Shown: positions 1 through 11,710, numbered from the stretch's first letter. The stretch is 64,000 nt of DNA from Magnolia sinica (GCF_029962835.1 NC_080588.1:13534001-13598000); one strand, 5' to 3'. Numbers and translations are program-made. The notes: generated from the letters alone by a model not told the origin.

Positions 1-1404
1 TAGGTTACGAATTCAAATAACTTAACGATCTTCTGTTATAGACTCTTAATGTGCATGTCTTAGAGAGTTCTCAAGATTGATAGGCGCCTTTGTTCTTCCC
101 TATAGGACATGTTGCCTAGAAGAGTGACTCGAGCGAATCCCACTCCACCACCTGAGGCTCCATCTTTACCACCTGCAGCCTTACTCCACCCCCAGAGATC
201 CCTACTCCCTAGACTGAGGATGTTATTCCTCCACCTGAGAGCAGTACGAATCCAACCATACCTGTGAGTGCCTCCCAGCTACAGCAAATGTTGCAGGCTG
301 TGATGGCTGCGCTTCAGGGACAGTGTAAGCATCCTATTGTTTCGCCAACCTAGGCAGAGCAGGAGCACGTGAACGCCCTTCTTTGAGAGTTCAGAGAGCT
401 CAATCCTCCACGTTTCCTAGGCGAGCCAGATCCGACTGCAGCCAAGAGATGGCGTTCTGATGTGGAGAAGATTTTTTATACTATGGCATGTACGACCCAG
501 CAGCGAGTCCGGTTGGCAGTATTTCTTCTCCAGGGTGAGGCCGAGCACTGGTGGACCTCTATTAACCATGTTGCAGAGCCTGATTTCACCTGGACATGGG
601 AGGTTTCATAGAACGATTCGACCAGCAGTACTTCCCCAACCACATTCGTCGGCAACAGGAATTAGAGTTCGAGACCTTGGTACAGGCAGACATGTCTGTG
701 GTGCAGTATGCGGCTTGTTTCGTGGCGCTATTAAGGTTCGCACCGTATTTGGTTGATGATGAGGAGCGAAAGGCCCACCATTTTGAGAACGGCTTATGTT
801 TTGGCCTCAGGAGCCGTGTCGTCGAACACATGCTCACGACATTTGAGCAGGTAGTTCAGAGGGCCCAGATTTACGAGGCAAAATGGAACGATTCGCAGAG
901 GGTTCGTGACCACAGAGGAGACCGGAAGATGAAGACCCCCTCTGGTAGTTTCCAAGAGCAGCAGCGTTGACGACCGCAGAGGCACAGGAACCATTCATCC
1001 CTTCAAACGCCAATAGCACTTTTACCACCACCAAAGAGACCGTTTACAGGCATTTGCTTCAGATGTAGTGAGACGGGGTATCGTAAGCATGAGTGCCCCC
1101 ATTTTCAGCAGCAATGACCTCTTTGGGGGAGACATACACCTCCTCAGCAGACTTAGTGCAGGTTTTATGCAGCTCTACAGGTCCCTCAGTTGTCAGGAGT
1201 CACGGACGATTCGCGCAACCTGGCATTAGGACACTTTGTTAGATTAGTCATTGGTGAGATGGTGAGGTTGCGAGGTATCCTCGTTTTGATCGTTTCTGAT
1301 CCAAGATCTGAGGTTTAGTAAGGGTCAGCATAGTGTCGGTGAGGCGTCTTGGGAGCGTAAGGTTGAGATTCGACAGCGCTATCCCTATCTCTTTGATGAT
1401 TGAT
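1..1404 (+). pseudogene. Old Ty3/gypsy gag-pol remnant with large internal deletion
   Basis: This is a decayed retrotransposon coding region read left to right. A gag start is plausible at 109 (MLPRRVTRANP, followed by a proline-rich stretch). The gag core is readable from about 388 (ELNPPRFLGEPDPTA, QGEAEHWW), then shifts frame near 604 and continues to 970 (FIERFDQQYFPNHIRR, with the typical VVQRAQIYE near the end). A zinc knuckle lies at 1055-1096 with spacing C-x2-C-x4-Y-x4-C, so the canonical His is Tyr. After a short decayed stretch the sequence jumps to an integrase-like scrap (VRLRGILVLIVSDPR, about 1255-1315) and then to the polyprotein end (EASWERKVEIRQRYPYLFDD, to about 1401). Most of protease, all of reverse transcriptase and RNase H, and most of integrase are missing. 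The 5' LTR and primer site lie outside the window. It cannot make a working polyprotein. Confidence 0.85.
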
Positions 1405-1504
1405 TATATGTTATATCTTATATGTTGTCTCTGATTTTTATACAACAATGTCTTGTTTCCTCTTCTATTATGAGTTATGTTATAATGATTGTGTAAATTT
1501 TGAG

Positions 1505-1532
1505 GACGAACTTTTTATTTGGAGGGGAGAGT
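1505..1532 (+). other. Polypurine tract of the old Ty3/gypsy element
   Basis: A GAGGACGAA motif followed by GGAGGGGAGAGT lies immediately before TGTAAC at 1533. This is the usual arrangement of the plus-strand primer and LTR start in plant Ty3/gypsy elements, and it fixes the start of the 3' LTR. Confidence 0.8.
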
Positions 1533-1796
1533 TGTAACACCCGTATCTTAGACCGTACCGTTCCGTATGCTTCCACGGTCCTCCCAGTCGAATTCCAGCA
1601 ACCCTTGACCTGTATCTGACGTTTGCGCACGATCCTAAGCCAAGACCTACATACCAAAGACGGCTTGACCTGAAACTTATATCTTAGCGACCGCGCCGTC
1701 GCCGCAACTCGTGCACCGAACCGATACCCAGGCCAGGAGATGTGGGCCTCCGTTCATTCCGAAGAAACGCCACGCATTTCAAATTTTGAGGAAATC
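1533..1796 (+). repeat. 3' LTR of old element, first part (interrupted)
   Basis: The LTR starts TGTAACACCC directly after the polypurine tract. It is interrupted at 1796 by the younger element, whose target duplication AAATC occupies 1792-1796 and recurs at 14488-14492. The sequence resumes at 14493. Confidence 0.8.
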
Positions 1797-4700
1797 TGTA
1801 ACGCCCTGAAATTCGGGGGTCGAGCATAACTCAGCTCCCGAGTTCCAAAACATCACTTATGCAACATATTGAATGATGAATGTATGTTGACTGTATTAGT
1901 GCATAAAACATGGAATAGATTAAGCCAAAACACAGATATGCTTCAGGGACAAGTGAATAAAGCAAGCGGAAGACTTATAGTAAAATGTGTACAAGTGTAA
2001 ATCCCTGAATTACATATACAACCAGATCGTGCAAAAGTGTTATTTAACAAAATTATAAGTATCAAATTACATCATTTCAGTTCCCAAAAATATCCCAGGA
2101 ATCCCGCGCATCAGACCGAGGCTCGCTAGAACCCGTCTGAAAACTGCATAAAGGAGAAGGCAGCCTCGTCGTCATCCAGCTCCCGCTCTGCCTCAGACGT
2201 CGCATCCACATCTGCAACATCAGGGCCTAAGACAAAGTCTGGTGGGTGTGTAACACCGCCCCAGAAACGTGAGAGTGAGTGATCAACTCAGTGGAACAAT
2301 AAGGCACTGGTTAACATGTTATCAGTTCAATCAAACAGTAATGATAAAGCAGGACAATTAAATAAAGCCTAAGTACTCTTATTAATGCAAGTATGAATGC
2401 GGTATGATGCGTGCCCTCACACGTATACCCTCAGCGTCTTCATCTTACGTTACGCATGACATCGCCTCAAAATGCGCCACATCTACAAAGCACATGCAAA
2501 TGCGGTGCATGGATATGATTACCAAGTTGTTATTAGTCCAATTCATACAACAGGATTGGGAAGCTAAGATACCTTCCTCATGTCACCATCCAAACAGTGA
2601 TCCATACTAGGGTCGTCAATCCTAGACATCTCATACGATTTTATATTTGAGGTCGTAACAAAGGGCTCGTCACCAATCAATGTACGCCTTTCATGCCCTT
2701 ACTACCACAGATCGGCTCGTCACCTCCTTGCGGTATCCAGGTATGCTCGAGGTCACTACAAAGGGCTCGTCACCAATCAATGTAGGCCGACAGCACGAAT
2801 ATAGTGTCCCATACCACCATAATCGGCTCACGAGTTTAGTTGCTCATTGGTCACTACGGGGAGGCTCGTCACCCCAGCGTAGGCCGACAGCTCGACCACG
2901 GTGTCCCATACCACCATGTCCGGCTCATGAGTCTTAGCGGATCAGGTACCATGGTTATTAGGATTTCACTAGTAAGTTCGGTACCCTAGATTCAAGCAGT
3001 AGCGTCCATACATGGTTAACATACATCGGACAATCGGGTTATTTGACGAACTCGACTAGCACGAGCGCACGTTGAGTTGAACGACATAGAGTGCGCAAAC
3101 ACTCCGCGTGGCCAAACCACTGCCGCCAACTCTAATACGGCTCGGGTTCGTCTAATACGTCCTACGTGGCGAAAGCAATCTCAACCACGATTCATAGGGT
3201 CAATTACCGATTTTCTGGACTAAGGCATAGTCCCAAACATCCTACACTACGACAGATATTCATATGGAATGTAAAACAGTAATGGATCAACAACTCAAAT
3301 CATGGTACATACTCATCTGAAGAATATCAACTTAACATAAATGTAAGCGTAGGAGATGCTTGAATTTAAATAACTTGGAATGTAACTGCATAAAGGAAAA
3401 CATGCGCATCAATAGGAGTATTGAGAATCACTTCTCAACGCCCACAATTAGTATAATCAGTTACACTTAGATCAGTCATGCATTTCTACAAACACTTAGC
3501 ATACAAGGAACAACATATATAGCGTATGTTGGAATACATGCACTTAGACAATTCCTTTTACCAAGGAGTTGTCATACATGCATCTAGCATACATACATGA
3601 CAAATAATCATGGCAAACACAATTGCGTATTTTATACGTATACGGTACTTTATAAATACACATAGAATACACAAATCTCAATATAGCACATGCATATCAG
3701 GAAAGCGATGTAAACATAACATTTGACATGTGAAATCTCATCCATAACAAGAATAAATCACTAACTGGGATTGAAAGCCTTGAAAACCATAACCTATACA
3801 CTTAAAGTCCGCACCTTAAGCGAAGAAAGAACCGCCGAGCTGATTTAGACGAGTTGTCTTCGTCAACGGCGCTAGAATACCCTAAAATAAGGATAAAAAT
3901 AAGATACAACAACACCAAGTCTAATCTAAGCTCTAACACAGGTTAGGGTTAGGTTAACTTACCCCAAAAGAACTCAGAATCGTCAGAGGAACGATTCAAA
4001 GTAAAGGTTCAAAGGTGAAGAAGAACAAGGAAGAATCAAGATGAATCACCAACCAATCTCTCTCACTAACTCTCTCTTTTCCACTCTCTTTCCAAGCTAG
4101 GGTTAGAGAAAATTCGTATGGAAATGAGAGCTAGGGTTTAAGGACTATATATAGGCCTTAAAATGATGGAAATAACCCCAGGGTCAAGGTATACTTAGGT
4201 TATAACCAAAGCACGCCTTTCTCGATCCAACGAAGCACTTCTGGTGGGCCTATAATCACGAAAGGTCGGACTTAAGCTCCTTGACCATGGATCTAGGTCA
4301 AGCAGAGTTTTCGTACCGACCGGCTCTTGAGTCAGCGTGGCGGACCACACTCAATTCAGCGGTCACGGAAACTCGATCAGTCCACAAGCACTAGGATATG
4401 CATGGGCCATATCCTGATCGGAGGGTGAAATTGGGTCAAGAATCCAATGGTCCGAATGCTTAAAATCGTCGCGCGAGCGACTCAAATTTCAATAAAAGCT
4501 TAATAAGTTCCAACCGTTCTCACACTCTTCACTCCGAGCTCAACCAAATCGACCCAGAACATCAGATCGACTTGATTTTCGAGGTGAAGATCAAGCCCAA
4601 CTCGGTGACAATGACTAAGATCATCGCTATCGGACTTTCGGCGCGCAGTCCGATCCAGATCTTCCAAAAATTCCCCAGAACAACTGGATTTAACGATGGA

Positions 4701-4867
4701 TCCCAGATTTCAGAGTGACGTAGCGCTCACTAATTTACACGTTTGGAGCCCTGCAGATACAATTTAAAGTGATTGATGCGAATTTCACAAGCAATCGAGT
4801 AAAGCGCTAATTACCCAAAACAACTACTTAAGGAAAGATTAGCACAGAAAATTCCAAGGTCGTTACA
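1797..4867 (-). repeat. 3' LTR of the young element (complete, 3071 bp)
   Basis: On the minus strand the LTR starts TGTAACGACC at 4867, right after the polypurine tract, and ends at 1797 next to the target duplication. It carries a TATA box at 4146-4153 followed by a CT-rich leader. It matches the plus-strand copy at 6922-9274 over positions 1797-4149 with no net length difference (coordinates sum to 11071 at both ends checked). I estimate about 1% mismatch from the stretches compared by eye. It contains no intact gene. Confidence 0.9.
4146..4153 (-). promoter_or_regulatory. LTR TATA box
   Basis: On the minus strand the sequence reads CCTATATATAGTCC about 720 bp into the LTR, followed by a leader rich in CT runs and AAACCCTAG. 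This is a plausible core promoter for the retrotransposon transcript. The inverted copy of this LTR begins inside the same TATA box, so only the copy at 4146 is complete. Confidence 0.6.
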
Positions 4868-4885
4868 ATCTACCCCCCTTAAAGA
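4868..4885 (-). other. Polypurine tract of the young element
   Basis: On the minus strand, GAGGACGAAATTTTC is followed by TTTAAGGGGGGTAGAT and then the LTR start TGTAACG. The position just downstream of the integrase stop and just before the LTR is as expected for the plus-strand primer. Confidence 0.85.
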
Positions 4886-4903
4886 AAATTTCGTCCTCGA
4901 AAT

Positions 4904-6921
4904 TCATACCTTCATATAATCCTCGAGGATCAGAGGGTAGGTCTTCCTGACCTCAGCTTCAGATTCCCAAGTAGCCTCTTCTACGCCATGATGCGTCCAT
5001 AGCACCTTCACGAGAGGGATAACCTTGCTACGCAATACCTGCTCCTTCCTGTCGAGAATACGCGTCGGTCGCAGTACATAAGTGGCATCCTCACTCAACT
5101 GCACTTGCTCCCAACTAATAATATGCGAAGGATCAGGAACGTACTTCTTCAGCATAGAAACATGAAATACGTTATGCACGCCCGCAAGAGGTGTGGGCAA
5201 AGCAAGGCGGTATGCTACCGCTCCCACTCGATCCAGAACTTGAAATGGACCAATAAATCTCGGCGTCAGCTTCCCCTTCTTACCGAACCACAGAACTCCC
5301 TTCATAGGAGAGACCTTCAGAAACACATGGTCTCCCACCTCAAACTCAAGCGGTCGACGCCTTGTATCAGCATAACTCTTCTGCTTACTCTGCGCTGTCA
5401 AAAGTCGACGTCGAATGATGTCAACCTTCTCTGAAGTCACCTGGGCCAAGCAAACTATGCTCACCAATTTCTGCCCAACAATGTGGTGCTCTGCACGGGC
5501 GACCATACAACGCCTCATAGGGAGCCATGCCGATACTCGCCTGGAAACTATTATTATACGCGAACTCTGCATACTGAAGACAATCATCCCAACTGTCTTT
5601 GAAATCCAAAACACAAGCTCGCAACATATCCTCCAGGACTTGATTCACGCGCTCCGTCTGCCCATCTGTTTGCGGATGAAACGCGGTGCTGAACTTCAGT
5701 TTCACACCCATTGCTTCCTGGATACGAGTCCAGAAGATAGATGTAAAACGCGTGTCTCTATCAGACACAATCTCCAGGGGAACTCCATGCAGACGCACTA
5801 TCTCCTTGATATACAACCTAGCCAACTCGTCTGCAGAGTAAGTGACTCGGATTGGTAAGAAATGCGCCGACTTCGTTAATCGATCGACGATCACCCAAAT
5901 AGAGTCAAATCCCTTTCTCGTCCTCGGCAACCCAGAAATAAAATCCATAGAGATGAAATCCCACTTCCATTCAGCTATGGGCATGGGCTGCAACAACCCA
6001 GGAGGTCGGCGATGCTCTGCCTTGACCTGGCACGTGAGACAACGAGAAACAAATTGAAACTGGACCTTCATATTGTCCCACCAATAAGACCTCTTCATAT
6101 CCCGATACATCTTCATGCTACTGGATGCATCGCAAGCTTAGAACTATGGGTTAACTCGAGAACCTCACGTCTCAAGTCAGGGATGTCAGGAACACATAAC
6201 CGGCCACGAAAACGTAGGCCCCCATCAGAACTAACACTCCAGTCGGAGCTCTCATCTGTACCAACCCGCTGCCTCATCTTCACCAAAAGCTCATCATCTG
6301 CCTGAGCTGCAACGATCCTCTCGTCGATAACGGGCTGTACACGAATGTGTGCGATAACCTCATACGGCTCAACCACCGTAAGCTTCTGCTCAAAATCACG
6401 CACGAACTCCAACATTTCTCACTCTGCTATCATCAACGGAGCCGCAAACTCCAAAGCCTTCTTGCGACTCAACGCATCTGCCACAAGGTTCGCCTTACCA
6501 GGATGGTAAGAAACATCGAACTTGAAGTCCTTCAATGTTTCCATCCATCTGCGCTGCCTCATATTCAAATCACGCTGCGTGAAAATATACTTAAGGCTCT
6601 TGTGGTCGCAAAAGAGCTCGAACTCCACACCATAGAGGTAATGTCTCCAAAGCTTTAATGCGAAGATGACAGCTGCCAATTCCAGGTCGTGCGTAGGGTA
6701 ATTCTCTTCGTGTTTCCTTAACTGACGCGAAGCATAAGCAATCACCCTATCCTTCTGCATAAGGACACAACCCAGACCAACGCGAGAGGCGTCAGTATAT
6801 ATAATATACTTAACCCCTTGCTCTGGCAATACTAGCACAGGGGCGGACGTCAACTTGTCCTTCAGCTCCTGAAAAGCTAACTCCGCCTGCTCACTCCAAG
6901 CAAACTTCAAATCCTTCCGTG
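4904..6921 (-). pseudogene. Ty3/gypsy pol, RNase H and integrase half
   Basis: Reading starts at the inversion breakpoint near 6921 with the reverse transcriptase/RNase H connection ([12 protein letters not shown]). RNase H follows ([13 protein letters not shown], the [18 protein letters not shown] helix, [19 protein letters not shown]). Integrase has its N-terminal zinc region (H..H near LTHSSKLAMH and CLTC) and the DDE core with MDFISGLP, VSDRDTRF and TERVNQVLEDM. The C-terminal region has DHVFLKVSP, GPFQVLDRVG and NVFHVSMLKKYVPD, and a chromodomain-like end LVKVLW..HGVEEATWE. Frame shifts lie near 6115 and near 5470, and a stop near 6419 separates the RNase H part. The upstream part of reverse transcriptase, including the Asp-Asp catalytic pair, is absent here. 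The matching N-terminal half lies on the plus strand ending near 13961. Confidence 0.9.
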
Positions 6922-9274
6922 TATAGTCCTTAAACCCTAGCTCTCATTTCCATACGAATTTTCTCTAACCCTAGCTTGGAAAGAGAGTGGAAAAGAGAGA
7001 GTTAGTGAGAGAGATTGGTTGGTGATTCATCTTGATTCTTCCTTGTTCTTCTTCACCTTTGAACCTTTACTTTGAATCGTTCCTCTGACGATTCTGAGTT
7101 CTTTTGGGGTAAGTTAACCTAACCCTAACCTGTGTTAGAGCTTAGATTAGACTTGGTGTTGTTGTATCTCATTTTTATCCTTATTTTAGGGTATTCTAGC
7201 GCCGTTGACGAAGACAACTCGTCTAAATCAGCTCGGCGGTTCTTTCTTCGCTTAAGGTACGGACTTTAAGTGTATAGGTTATGGTTTTCAAGGCTTTCAA
7301 TCCCAGTTAGTGATTTATTCTTGTTATGGATGAGATTTCACATGTCAAATGTTATGTTTACATTGCTTTCCTGATATGCATGTGCTATATTGAGATTTGT
7401 GTATTCTAAGTGTATTTATAAAGTACCGTATACGTATAAAATACGCACTTGTGTTTGCCATGATTATTTGTCATGTATGTATGCTAGATGCATGTATGAC
7501 AATTCCTTGGTAAAAGGAATTGTCTAAGTGCATGTATTCCAACATACGTTATATATGTTGTTCCTTGTATGCTAAGTGTTTGTAGAAATGCATGAATGAT
7601 CTAAGTGTAACTGATTATATTAATTGTGGGCGTTGAGAAGTGATTCTCAATACTCCTATTGATGCGCATGTTTTCCTTTATGCAGTTACATTCCAAGTTA
7701 TTTAAATTCAAGCATCTCCTACGCTTACATTTATGTTAAGTTGATATTCTTCAGATGAGTATGTACCATGATTTGAGTTGTTGATCCATTACTGTTTTAC
7801 ATTCCATATGAATATCTGTCGTAGTGTAGGATGTTTGGGACTATGCCTTAGTCCAGGAAATCGGTAATTGACCCTATGAATCGTGGTTGAGATTGCTTTC
7901 GCCACGTAGGACGTATCAGACGAACCCGAGCCGTATTAGAGTTGGCGGCAGTGGTTTGGCCACGCGGAGTGTTTGCGCACTCTATGTCGTTCAACTCAAC
8001 GTGCGCTCGTGCTAGTCGAGTTCGTCAAATAACCCGATTGTCCGATGTATGTTAACCATGTATGGACGCTACTGCTTGAATCTAGGGTACCGAACTTACC
8101 AGTGAAATCCTAATAACCATGGTACCTGATCCGCTAAGACTCATGAGCCGGACATGGTGGTATGGGACACCGTGGTCGAGCTGTCAGCCTACGCTGGGGT
8201 GACGAGCCTCCCCGTAGTGACCAATGAGCAACTAAACTCGTGAGCCGATTATGGTGGTATGGGACACTATATTCGTGCTGTCGGCCTACATTGATTGGTG
8301 ACGAGCCCTTTGTAGTGACCTCGAGCATACCTGGATACCGCAAGGAGGTGACGAGCCGATCTGTGGTAGTAAGGGCATGAAAGGCGTGCATTGATTGGTG
8401 ACGAGCCCTTTGTTACGACCTCAAATATAAAATCGTATGAGATGTCTAGAATTGACGACCCTAGTATGGATCACTGTTTGGATGGTGACATGAGGAAGGT
8501 ATCTTAGCTTCCCAATCCTGTTGTATGAATTGGACTAATAACAACTTGGTAATCATATCCATGCACCGCATTTGCATGTGCTTTGTAGATGTGGCGCATT
8601 TTGAGGCGATGTCATGCGTAACGTAAGATGAAGACGCTGAGGGTGTACGTGTGAGGGCACGCATCATACCGCATTCATACTTGCATTAATAAGAGTACTT
8701 AGGCTTTATTTAATTGTCCTGCTTTATCATTACTTTTTGATTGAACTGATAACATGTTAACCAGTGCCTTATTGTTCCACTGAGTTGATCACTCACTCCC
8801 ACGTTTCTGGGGCGGTGTTACACACCCACCAGACTCTGTCTTAGGCCCTGATGTTGCAAATGTGGATGCGACGTCTGAGGCAGAGCGGGAGCTGGATGAC
8901 GACGAGGCTGCCTTCTCCTTTATGCAGTTTTCAGACGGGTTCTAGCGAGCCTCGGTCTGATGCGCGGGATTCCTGGGATATTTTTGGGAACTGAAATGAT
9001 GTAATTTGATACTTATAATTTTGTTAAATAACACTTTTGCACGATCTGGTTGTATATGTAATTCAGGGATTTACACTTGTACACATTTTACTATAAGTCT
9101 TCCGCTTGCTTTATTCACTTGTCCCTGAAGCATATCTGTGTTTTGGCTTAATCTATTCCATGTTTTATGCACTAATACAGTCAACATACATTCATCATTC
9201 AATATGTTGCATAAGTGATGTTTTGGAACTCGGGAGCTGAGTTATGCTCGACCCCCGAATTTCAGGGCGTTACA
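6922..9274 (+). repeat. Inverted 5' LTR copy (2353 bp, lacks first ~718 bp)
   Basis: This block is the reverse complement of 1797-4149 and ends GGGCGTTACA at 9274, directly before the primer-binding site. It begins inside the TATA box of the LTR, so the U3 portion is missing. The first ~505 bp of the same LTR lie at 13963-14487 in the opposite orientation. About 213 bp (LTR positions 506-718) are found in neither piece. Confidence 0.9.
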
Positions 9275-9277
9275 AGT

Positions 9278-9289
9278 TGGTATCAAAGC
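9278..9289 (+). other. Primer-binding site (initiator Met tRNA)
   Basis: TGGTATCAAAGC begins 3 bp after the LTR end. It differs at one position from TGGTATCAGAGC, the complement of the 3' end of plant initiator Met tRNA that most Ty3/gypsy and copia elements use. It establishes that the gag-side block runs on the plus strand. Confidence 0.85.
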
Positions 9290-10166
9290 ATGATCTGGAT
9301 TAAACCGGACCTGGGTTACGGTCACACACCGCACGTTGTCGCCACTATAGTGTATTTGGGTGCGGGTCTATTATCGCTTTGTGTTTGTGCTCCGTAGTTT
9401 CTATCGGCGAAAGTTTCTTGAAAACCTTTGCCGAGATCGAGTCTGTACCCTTACCTGATCACACACAGCGACCCGAAACCTTTCCTAAACCCTCTATTAA
9501 TGAGTGTAGACGGTCAATCTTCCCTTTTTTCCATCTTAAACCTTCCAGAAATCGCTGTTTGAATCAGATTTCTGTCAGAATGACCCGATAGGCCTCAAAC
9601 TACGCAAGGGGCCATTTGGGGCATTTCCAGTGGGGCCCAGGGGGGGAACCACATGTTTTGGACCAAGGGGGACCAGGAGGGCCTCGCCAAATCGGCGAGG
9701 CATCACCAATATGTCCAGAGACCGGCGATGCCATCGCCGGTTCGGCGAGGGATCGCCTGTCAGCGGGCTTGGCGGGCCGGGCCGAAGCAGGCCGATCGTC
9801 CCTAGGTCTTGTGTGGCCCACCCCTCCACGGTTTTCATTTTAAAACCTCTCCTTTTATCTATTTCCTTCACAAAACCCACCCCCAAGCTTTCCTTTTCTT
9901 CCAAAACCTCTCCAAACTCTCTCAAATCTTTCCCAAATCTTCATCTTCCTTCCATTTTCGTGCAAACCCATCACCCCATTCTCAAATCTTCCATTCCATT
10001 GCTGATTTCTTCTTTTTCCCTTCTCATTTGAGCCCTTTCATTCCCTATTTGGCTAATAGTTGTGTGGAAGCTTCACCATCTTCCTATTTCTCTCTTTCTC
10101 TCATTTCTCATGGCCCTCTTCGAGATTGTGACGGCCATCTTTTCCATTTCTTCCCTTCTTTCCTTG
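9290..10166 (+). other. 5' leader of the young element, with GC-rich hairpins
   Basis: This is untranslated leader between the primer site and the first ORF. Two strong GC-rich inverted repeats are visible: CCTCGCC-AAATC-GGCGAGG at 9682-9700 and CCGGCGATG-C-CATCGCCGG at 9722-9740. Such paired hairpins downstream of a primer site are where retroelement RNAs often carry dimerisation or packaging signals; that role is inferred. The stretch 9840-10160 is pyrimidine-rich. An in-frame hydrophobic extension upstream of the next ORF (from 10062) is probably not translated. Confidence 0.5.
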
Positions 10167-11399
10167 ATGGGGAAGAAGAGAGCGCCCGTGGATGAAGCCG
10201 GGCCGAGCCGCCCAACCCGTGCACGGAGGCCGAGAGGTGCCGCCGTTAGCACGTCCGCCACGCGTGAGTTCCAGACGAAGCGGGACCTCGATCCTCGAGC
10301 TCCTGTCAGTAGGACCTTGTTGGCGGAATTGTCGCATAGAGTCTATGAGAGGCGTAGAGTCCTTTTTGAAGCTCATGTTGACCCGCGGCTCTTTGGTGAG
10401 TTCTTCTTGTTGGAGCGCCTAGAAGGGGCTGGTTGGGGTCCCTTGTTCGAAGGCGAGTATCGCGCGAATGCTAGCACTGTTCGGGCCTTCTATGCCAACA
10501 TTCTGGAGCCTTCGCTGGATCCTCTGCAGTTCAAGATTCCCTGTGGTAGCGGTCGAGTTGGAATTGTCAATGTTGCTTTGATATCCCGACTCTTGAAGGT
10601 GTCACTTGGGGAAGTGCATGCCAGCGAGAAGAATGTGGACAGTGTGCGCGAGAGGGATCGTCGCACCCGATCCTTGTGTGGTCGTCTGGTTGAATGGCAG
10701 CCGAATAGGAGTCTTCTGGCTTCTTTCATGATGGACGACTTCCGTTTGCTTCACCACATCTTTACGTTCAATGTGTATCCGAGGTGGAGCAACCGCAGCG
10801 AGTGTACGCGCCTGATGGTAGATTTTCTATATCAGGTGGGGCAGGATGCGAAGTTGTGTGTGCCGACGTACGTCCTGCGTCAGATTATTCTCATCGCTCG
10901 TTCGAGTAGGCGGACCGAGTCTCTTCCCTTTGGCCGCCTTATTTGCAAGATTGCACATGAGTTCGGCTATAGGCTTGGAGCTGAGAAGTCGGTCCCTGTT
11001 CGTCATATCAACTTGAGGACCCTTAAGCTGATGGAGGTTGGTTCTGGTCGGCTTGCCTCCGAGGGTGAGGCCGGGTCTGATAGTGGTGATGATGAGAGTT
11101 ATGCTGAAGGCGGTGCGGAGTCTGGGGAAGAAGCAGAGTAAGGCGAGGAAGAGATTGAGGCACAGGATTCGAGTGATAGCTCTCCTCCTGTGGTGCCAGA
11201 GCAGGGTGCAGAGCAGATTGCCAGAGATGCCCGTCTTACACGGCTTGAAGAAGGGCAAGCTGCTTTACGCCAGGAGATGGTTGATCTTCGAGGCTTTGTT
11301 AAGCATAAGTTTAAGAAGATGTCCCGGACTTTGAAATCTATCCTGTGTTGCTTGCAGGATAAGGGTGCTCCGCCTCCATCTCCTGATTCCGACGAGTAA
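10167..11399 (+). pseudogene. Extra ORF upstream of gag (plant transposon-protein-like domain), one stop
   Basis: A long ORF between primer site and gag, where most chromoviruses carry none. I chose ATG 10167 (MGKKRAPVDEAGPSRPTRARRP, a basic start resembling a nuclear signal); the frame is open from 10062, adding a hydrophobic 35-residue stretch that looks like leader. The frame is open to TAA at 11139, then continues in the same frame to TAA at 11397-11399, so the ancestral product was about 410 residues with one nonsense change. The middle (YANILEPSLDPLQFKI, LLHHIFTFNVYPR, VPTYVLRQIILIARSS, SLPFGRLICKIAHEFGY) has the pattern of the 'putative plant transposon protein' domain seen in many plant repeat ORFs. 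An acidic stretch (SGDDESYAEGGAESGEEAE) leads to a heptad-like C-terminus (LTRLEEGQAALRQEMVDLR). Function unknown. Confidence 0.7.
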
Positions 11400-11710
11400 C
11401 ATCGTCGTGGCCGTCTTTACTTTGTTGTGTTTTTCTTTCTGTGTGTAGCCGTTGTTGGCTTGTAGTTGGAGTTGTTGTAGTGTGGTAGCTGTTAGTGGTT
11501 GTAGTTGTTGTGGTTGTTTGAAGTGTTAGATGTTGTTATTTTCATGCTTTCCTAGTCGTGATTCATGTATTGCTGCACTACTTGTATTACGACGATTTTA
11601 GTTAATGGAATGCATGTTGTTTATTTTTGGAGTTGTGCTGTGTTGTTGTTGTGTGGATGGATTATGTGACTTAGAATCTGACAGGTCGCATCCTTTGATT
11701 TAATGTAGGG
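11400..11710 (+). other. T/G-rich spacer between the extra ORF and gag
   Basis: About 310 bp rich in TTG and GTTG repeats with no coding potential. It ends TTTGATTTAATGTAGGG immediately before the gag ATG at 11711. This looks like a branch-point and AG acceptor, so gag might be reached by splicing past the extra ORF. That is inference from sequence context only. Confidence 0.4.

Noticed and set aside
1797-9274. Two independent opposite-strand insertions of the same retrotransposon
   Set aside because: There is only one pair of outer ends with one AAATC duplication. The inner breakpoints are not at LTR termini and the coding halves complement each other, so one inverted element explains it better.
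9575-9925. Overlapping frames on both strands in the retrotransposon leader
   Set aside because: Long frames here are due to GC-rich, stop-poor sequence. They overlap the hairpins and lack any recognisable domain.
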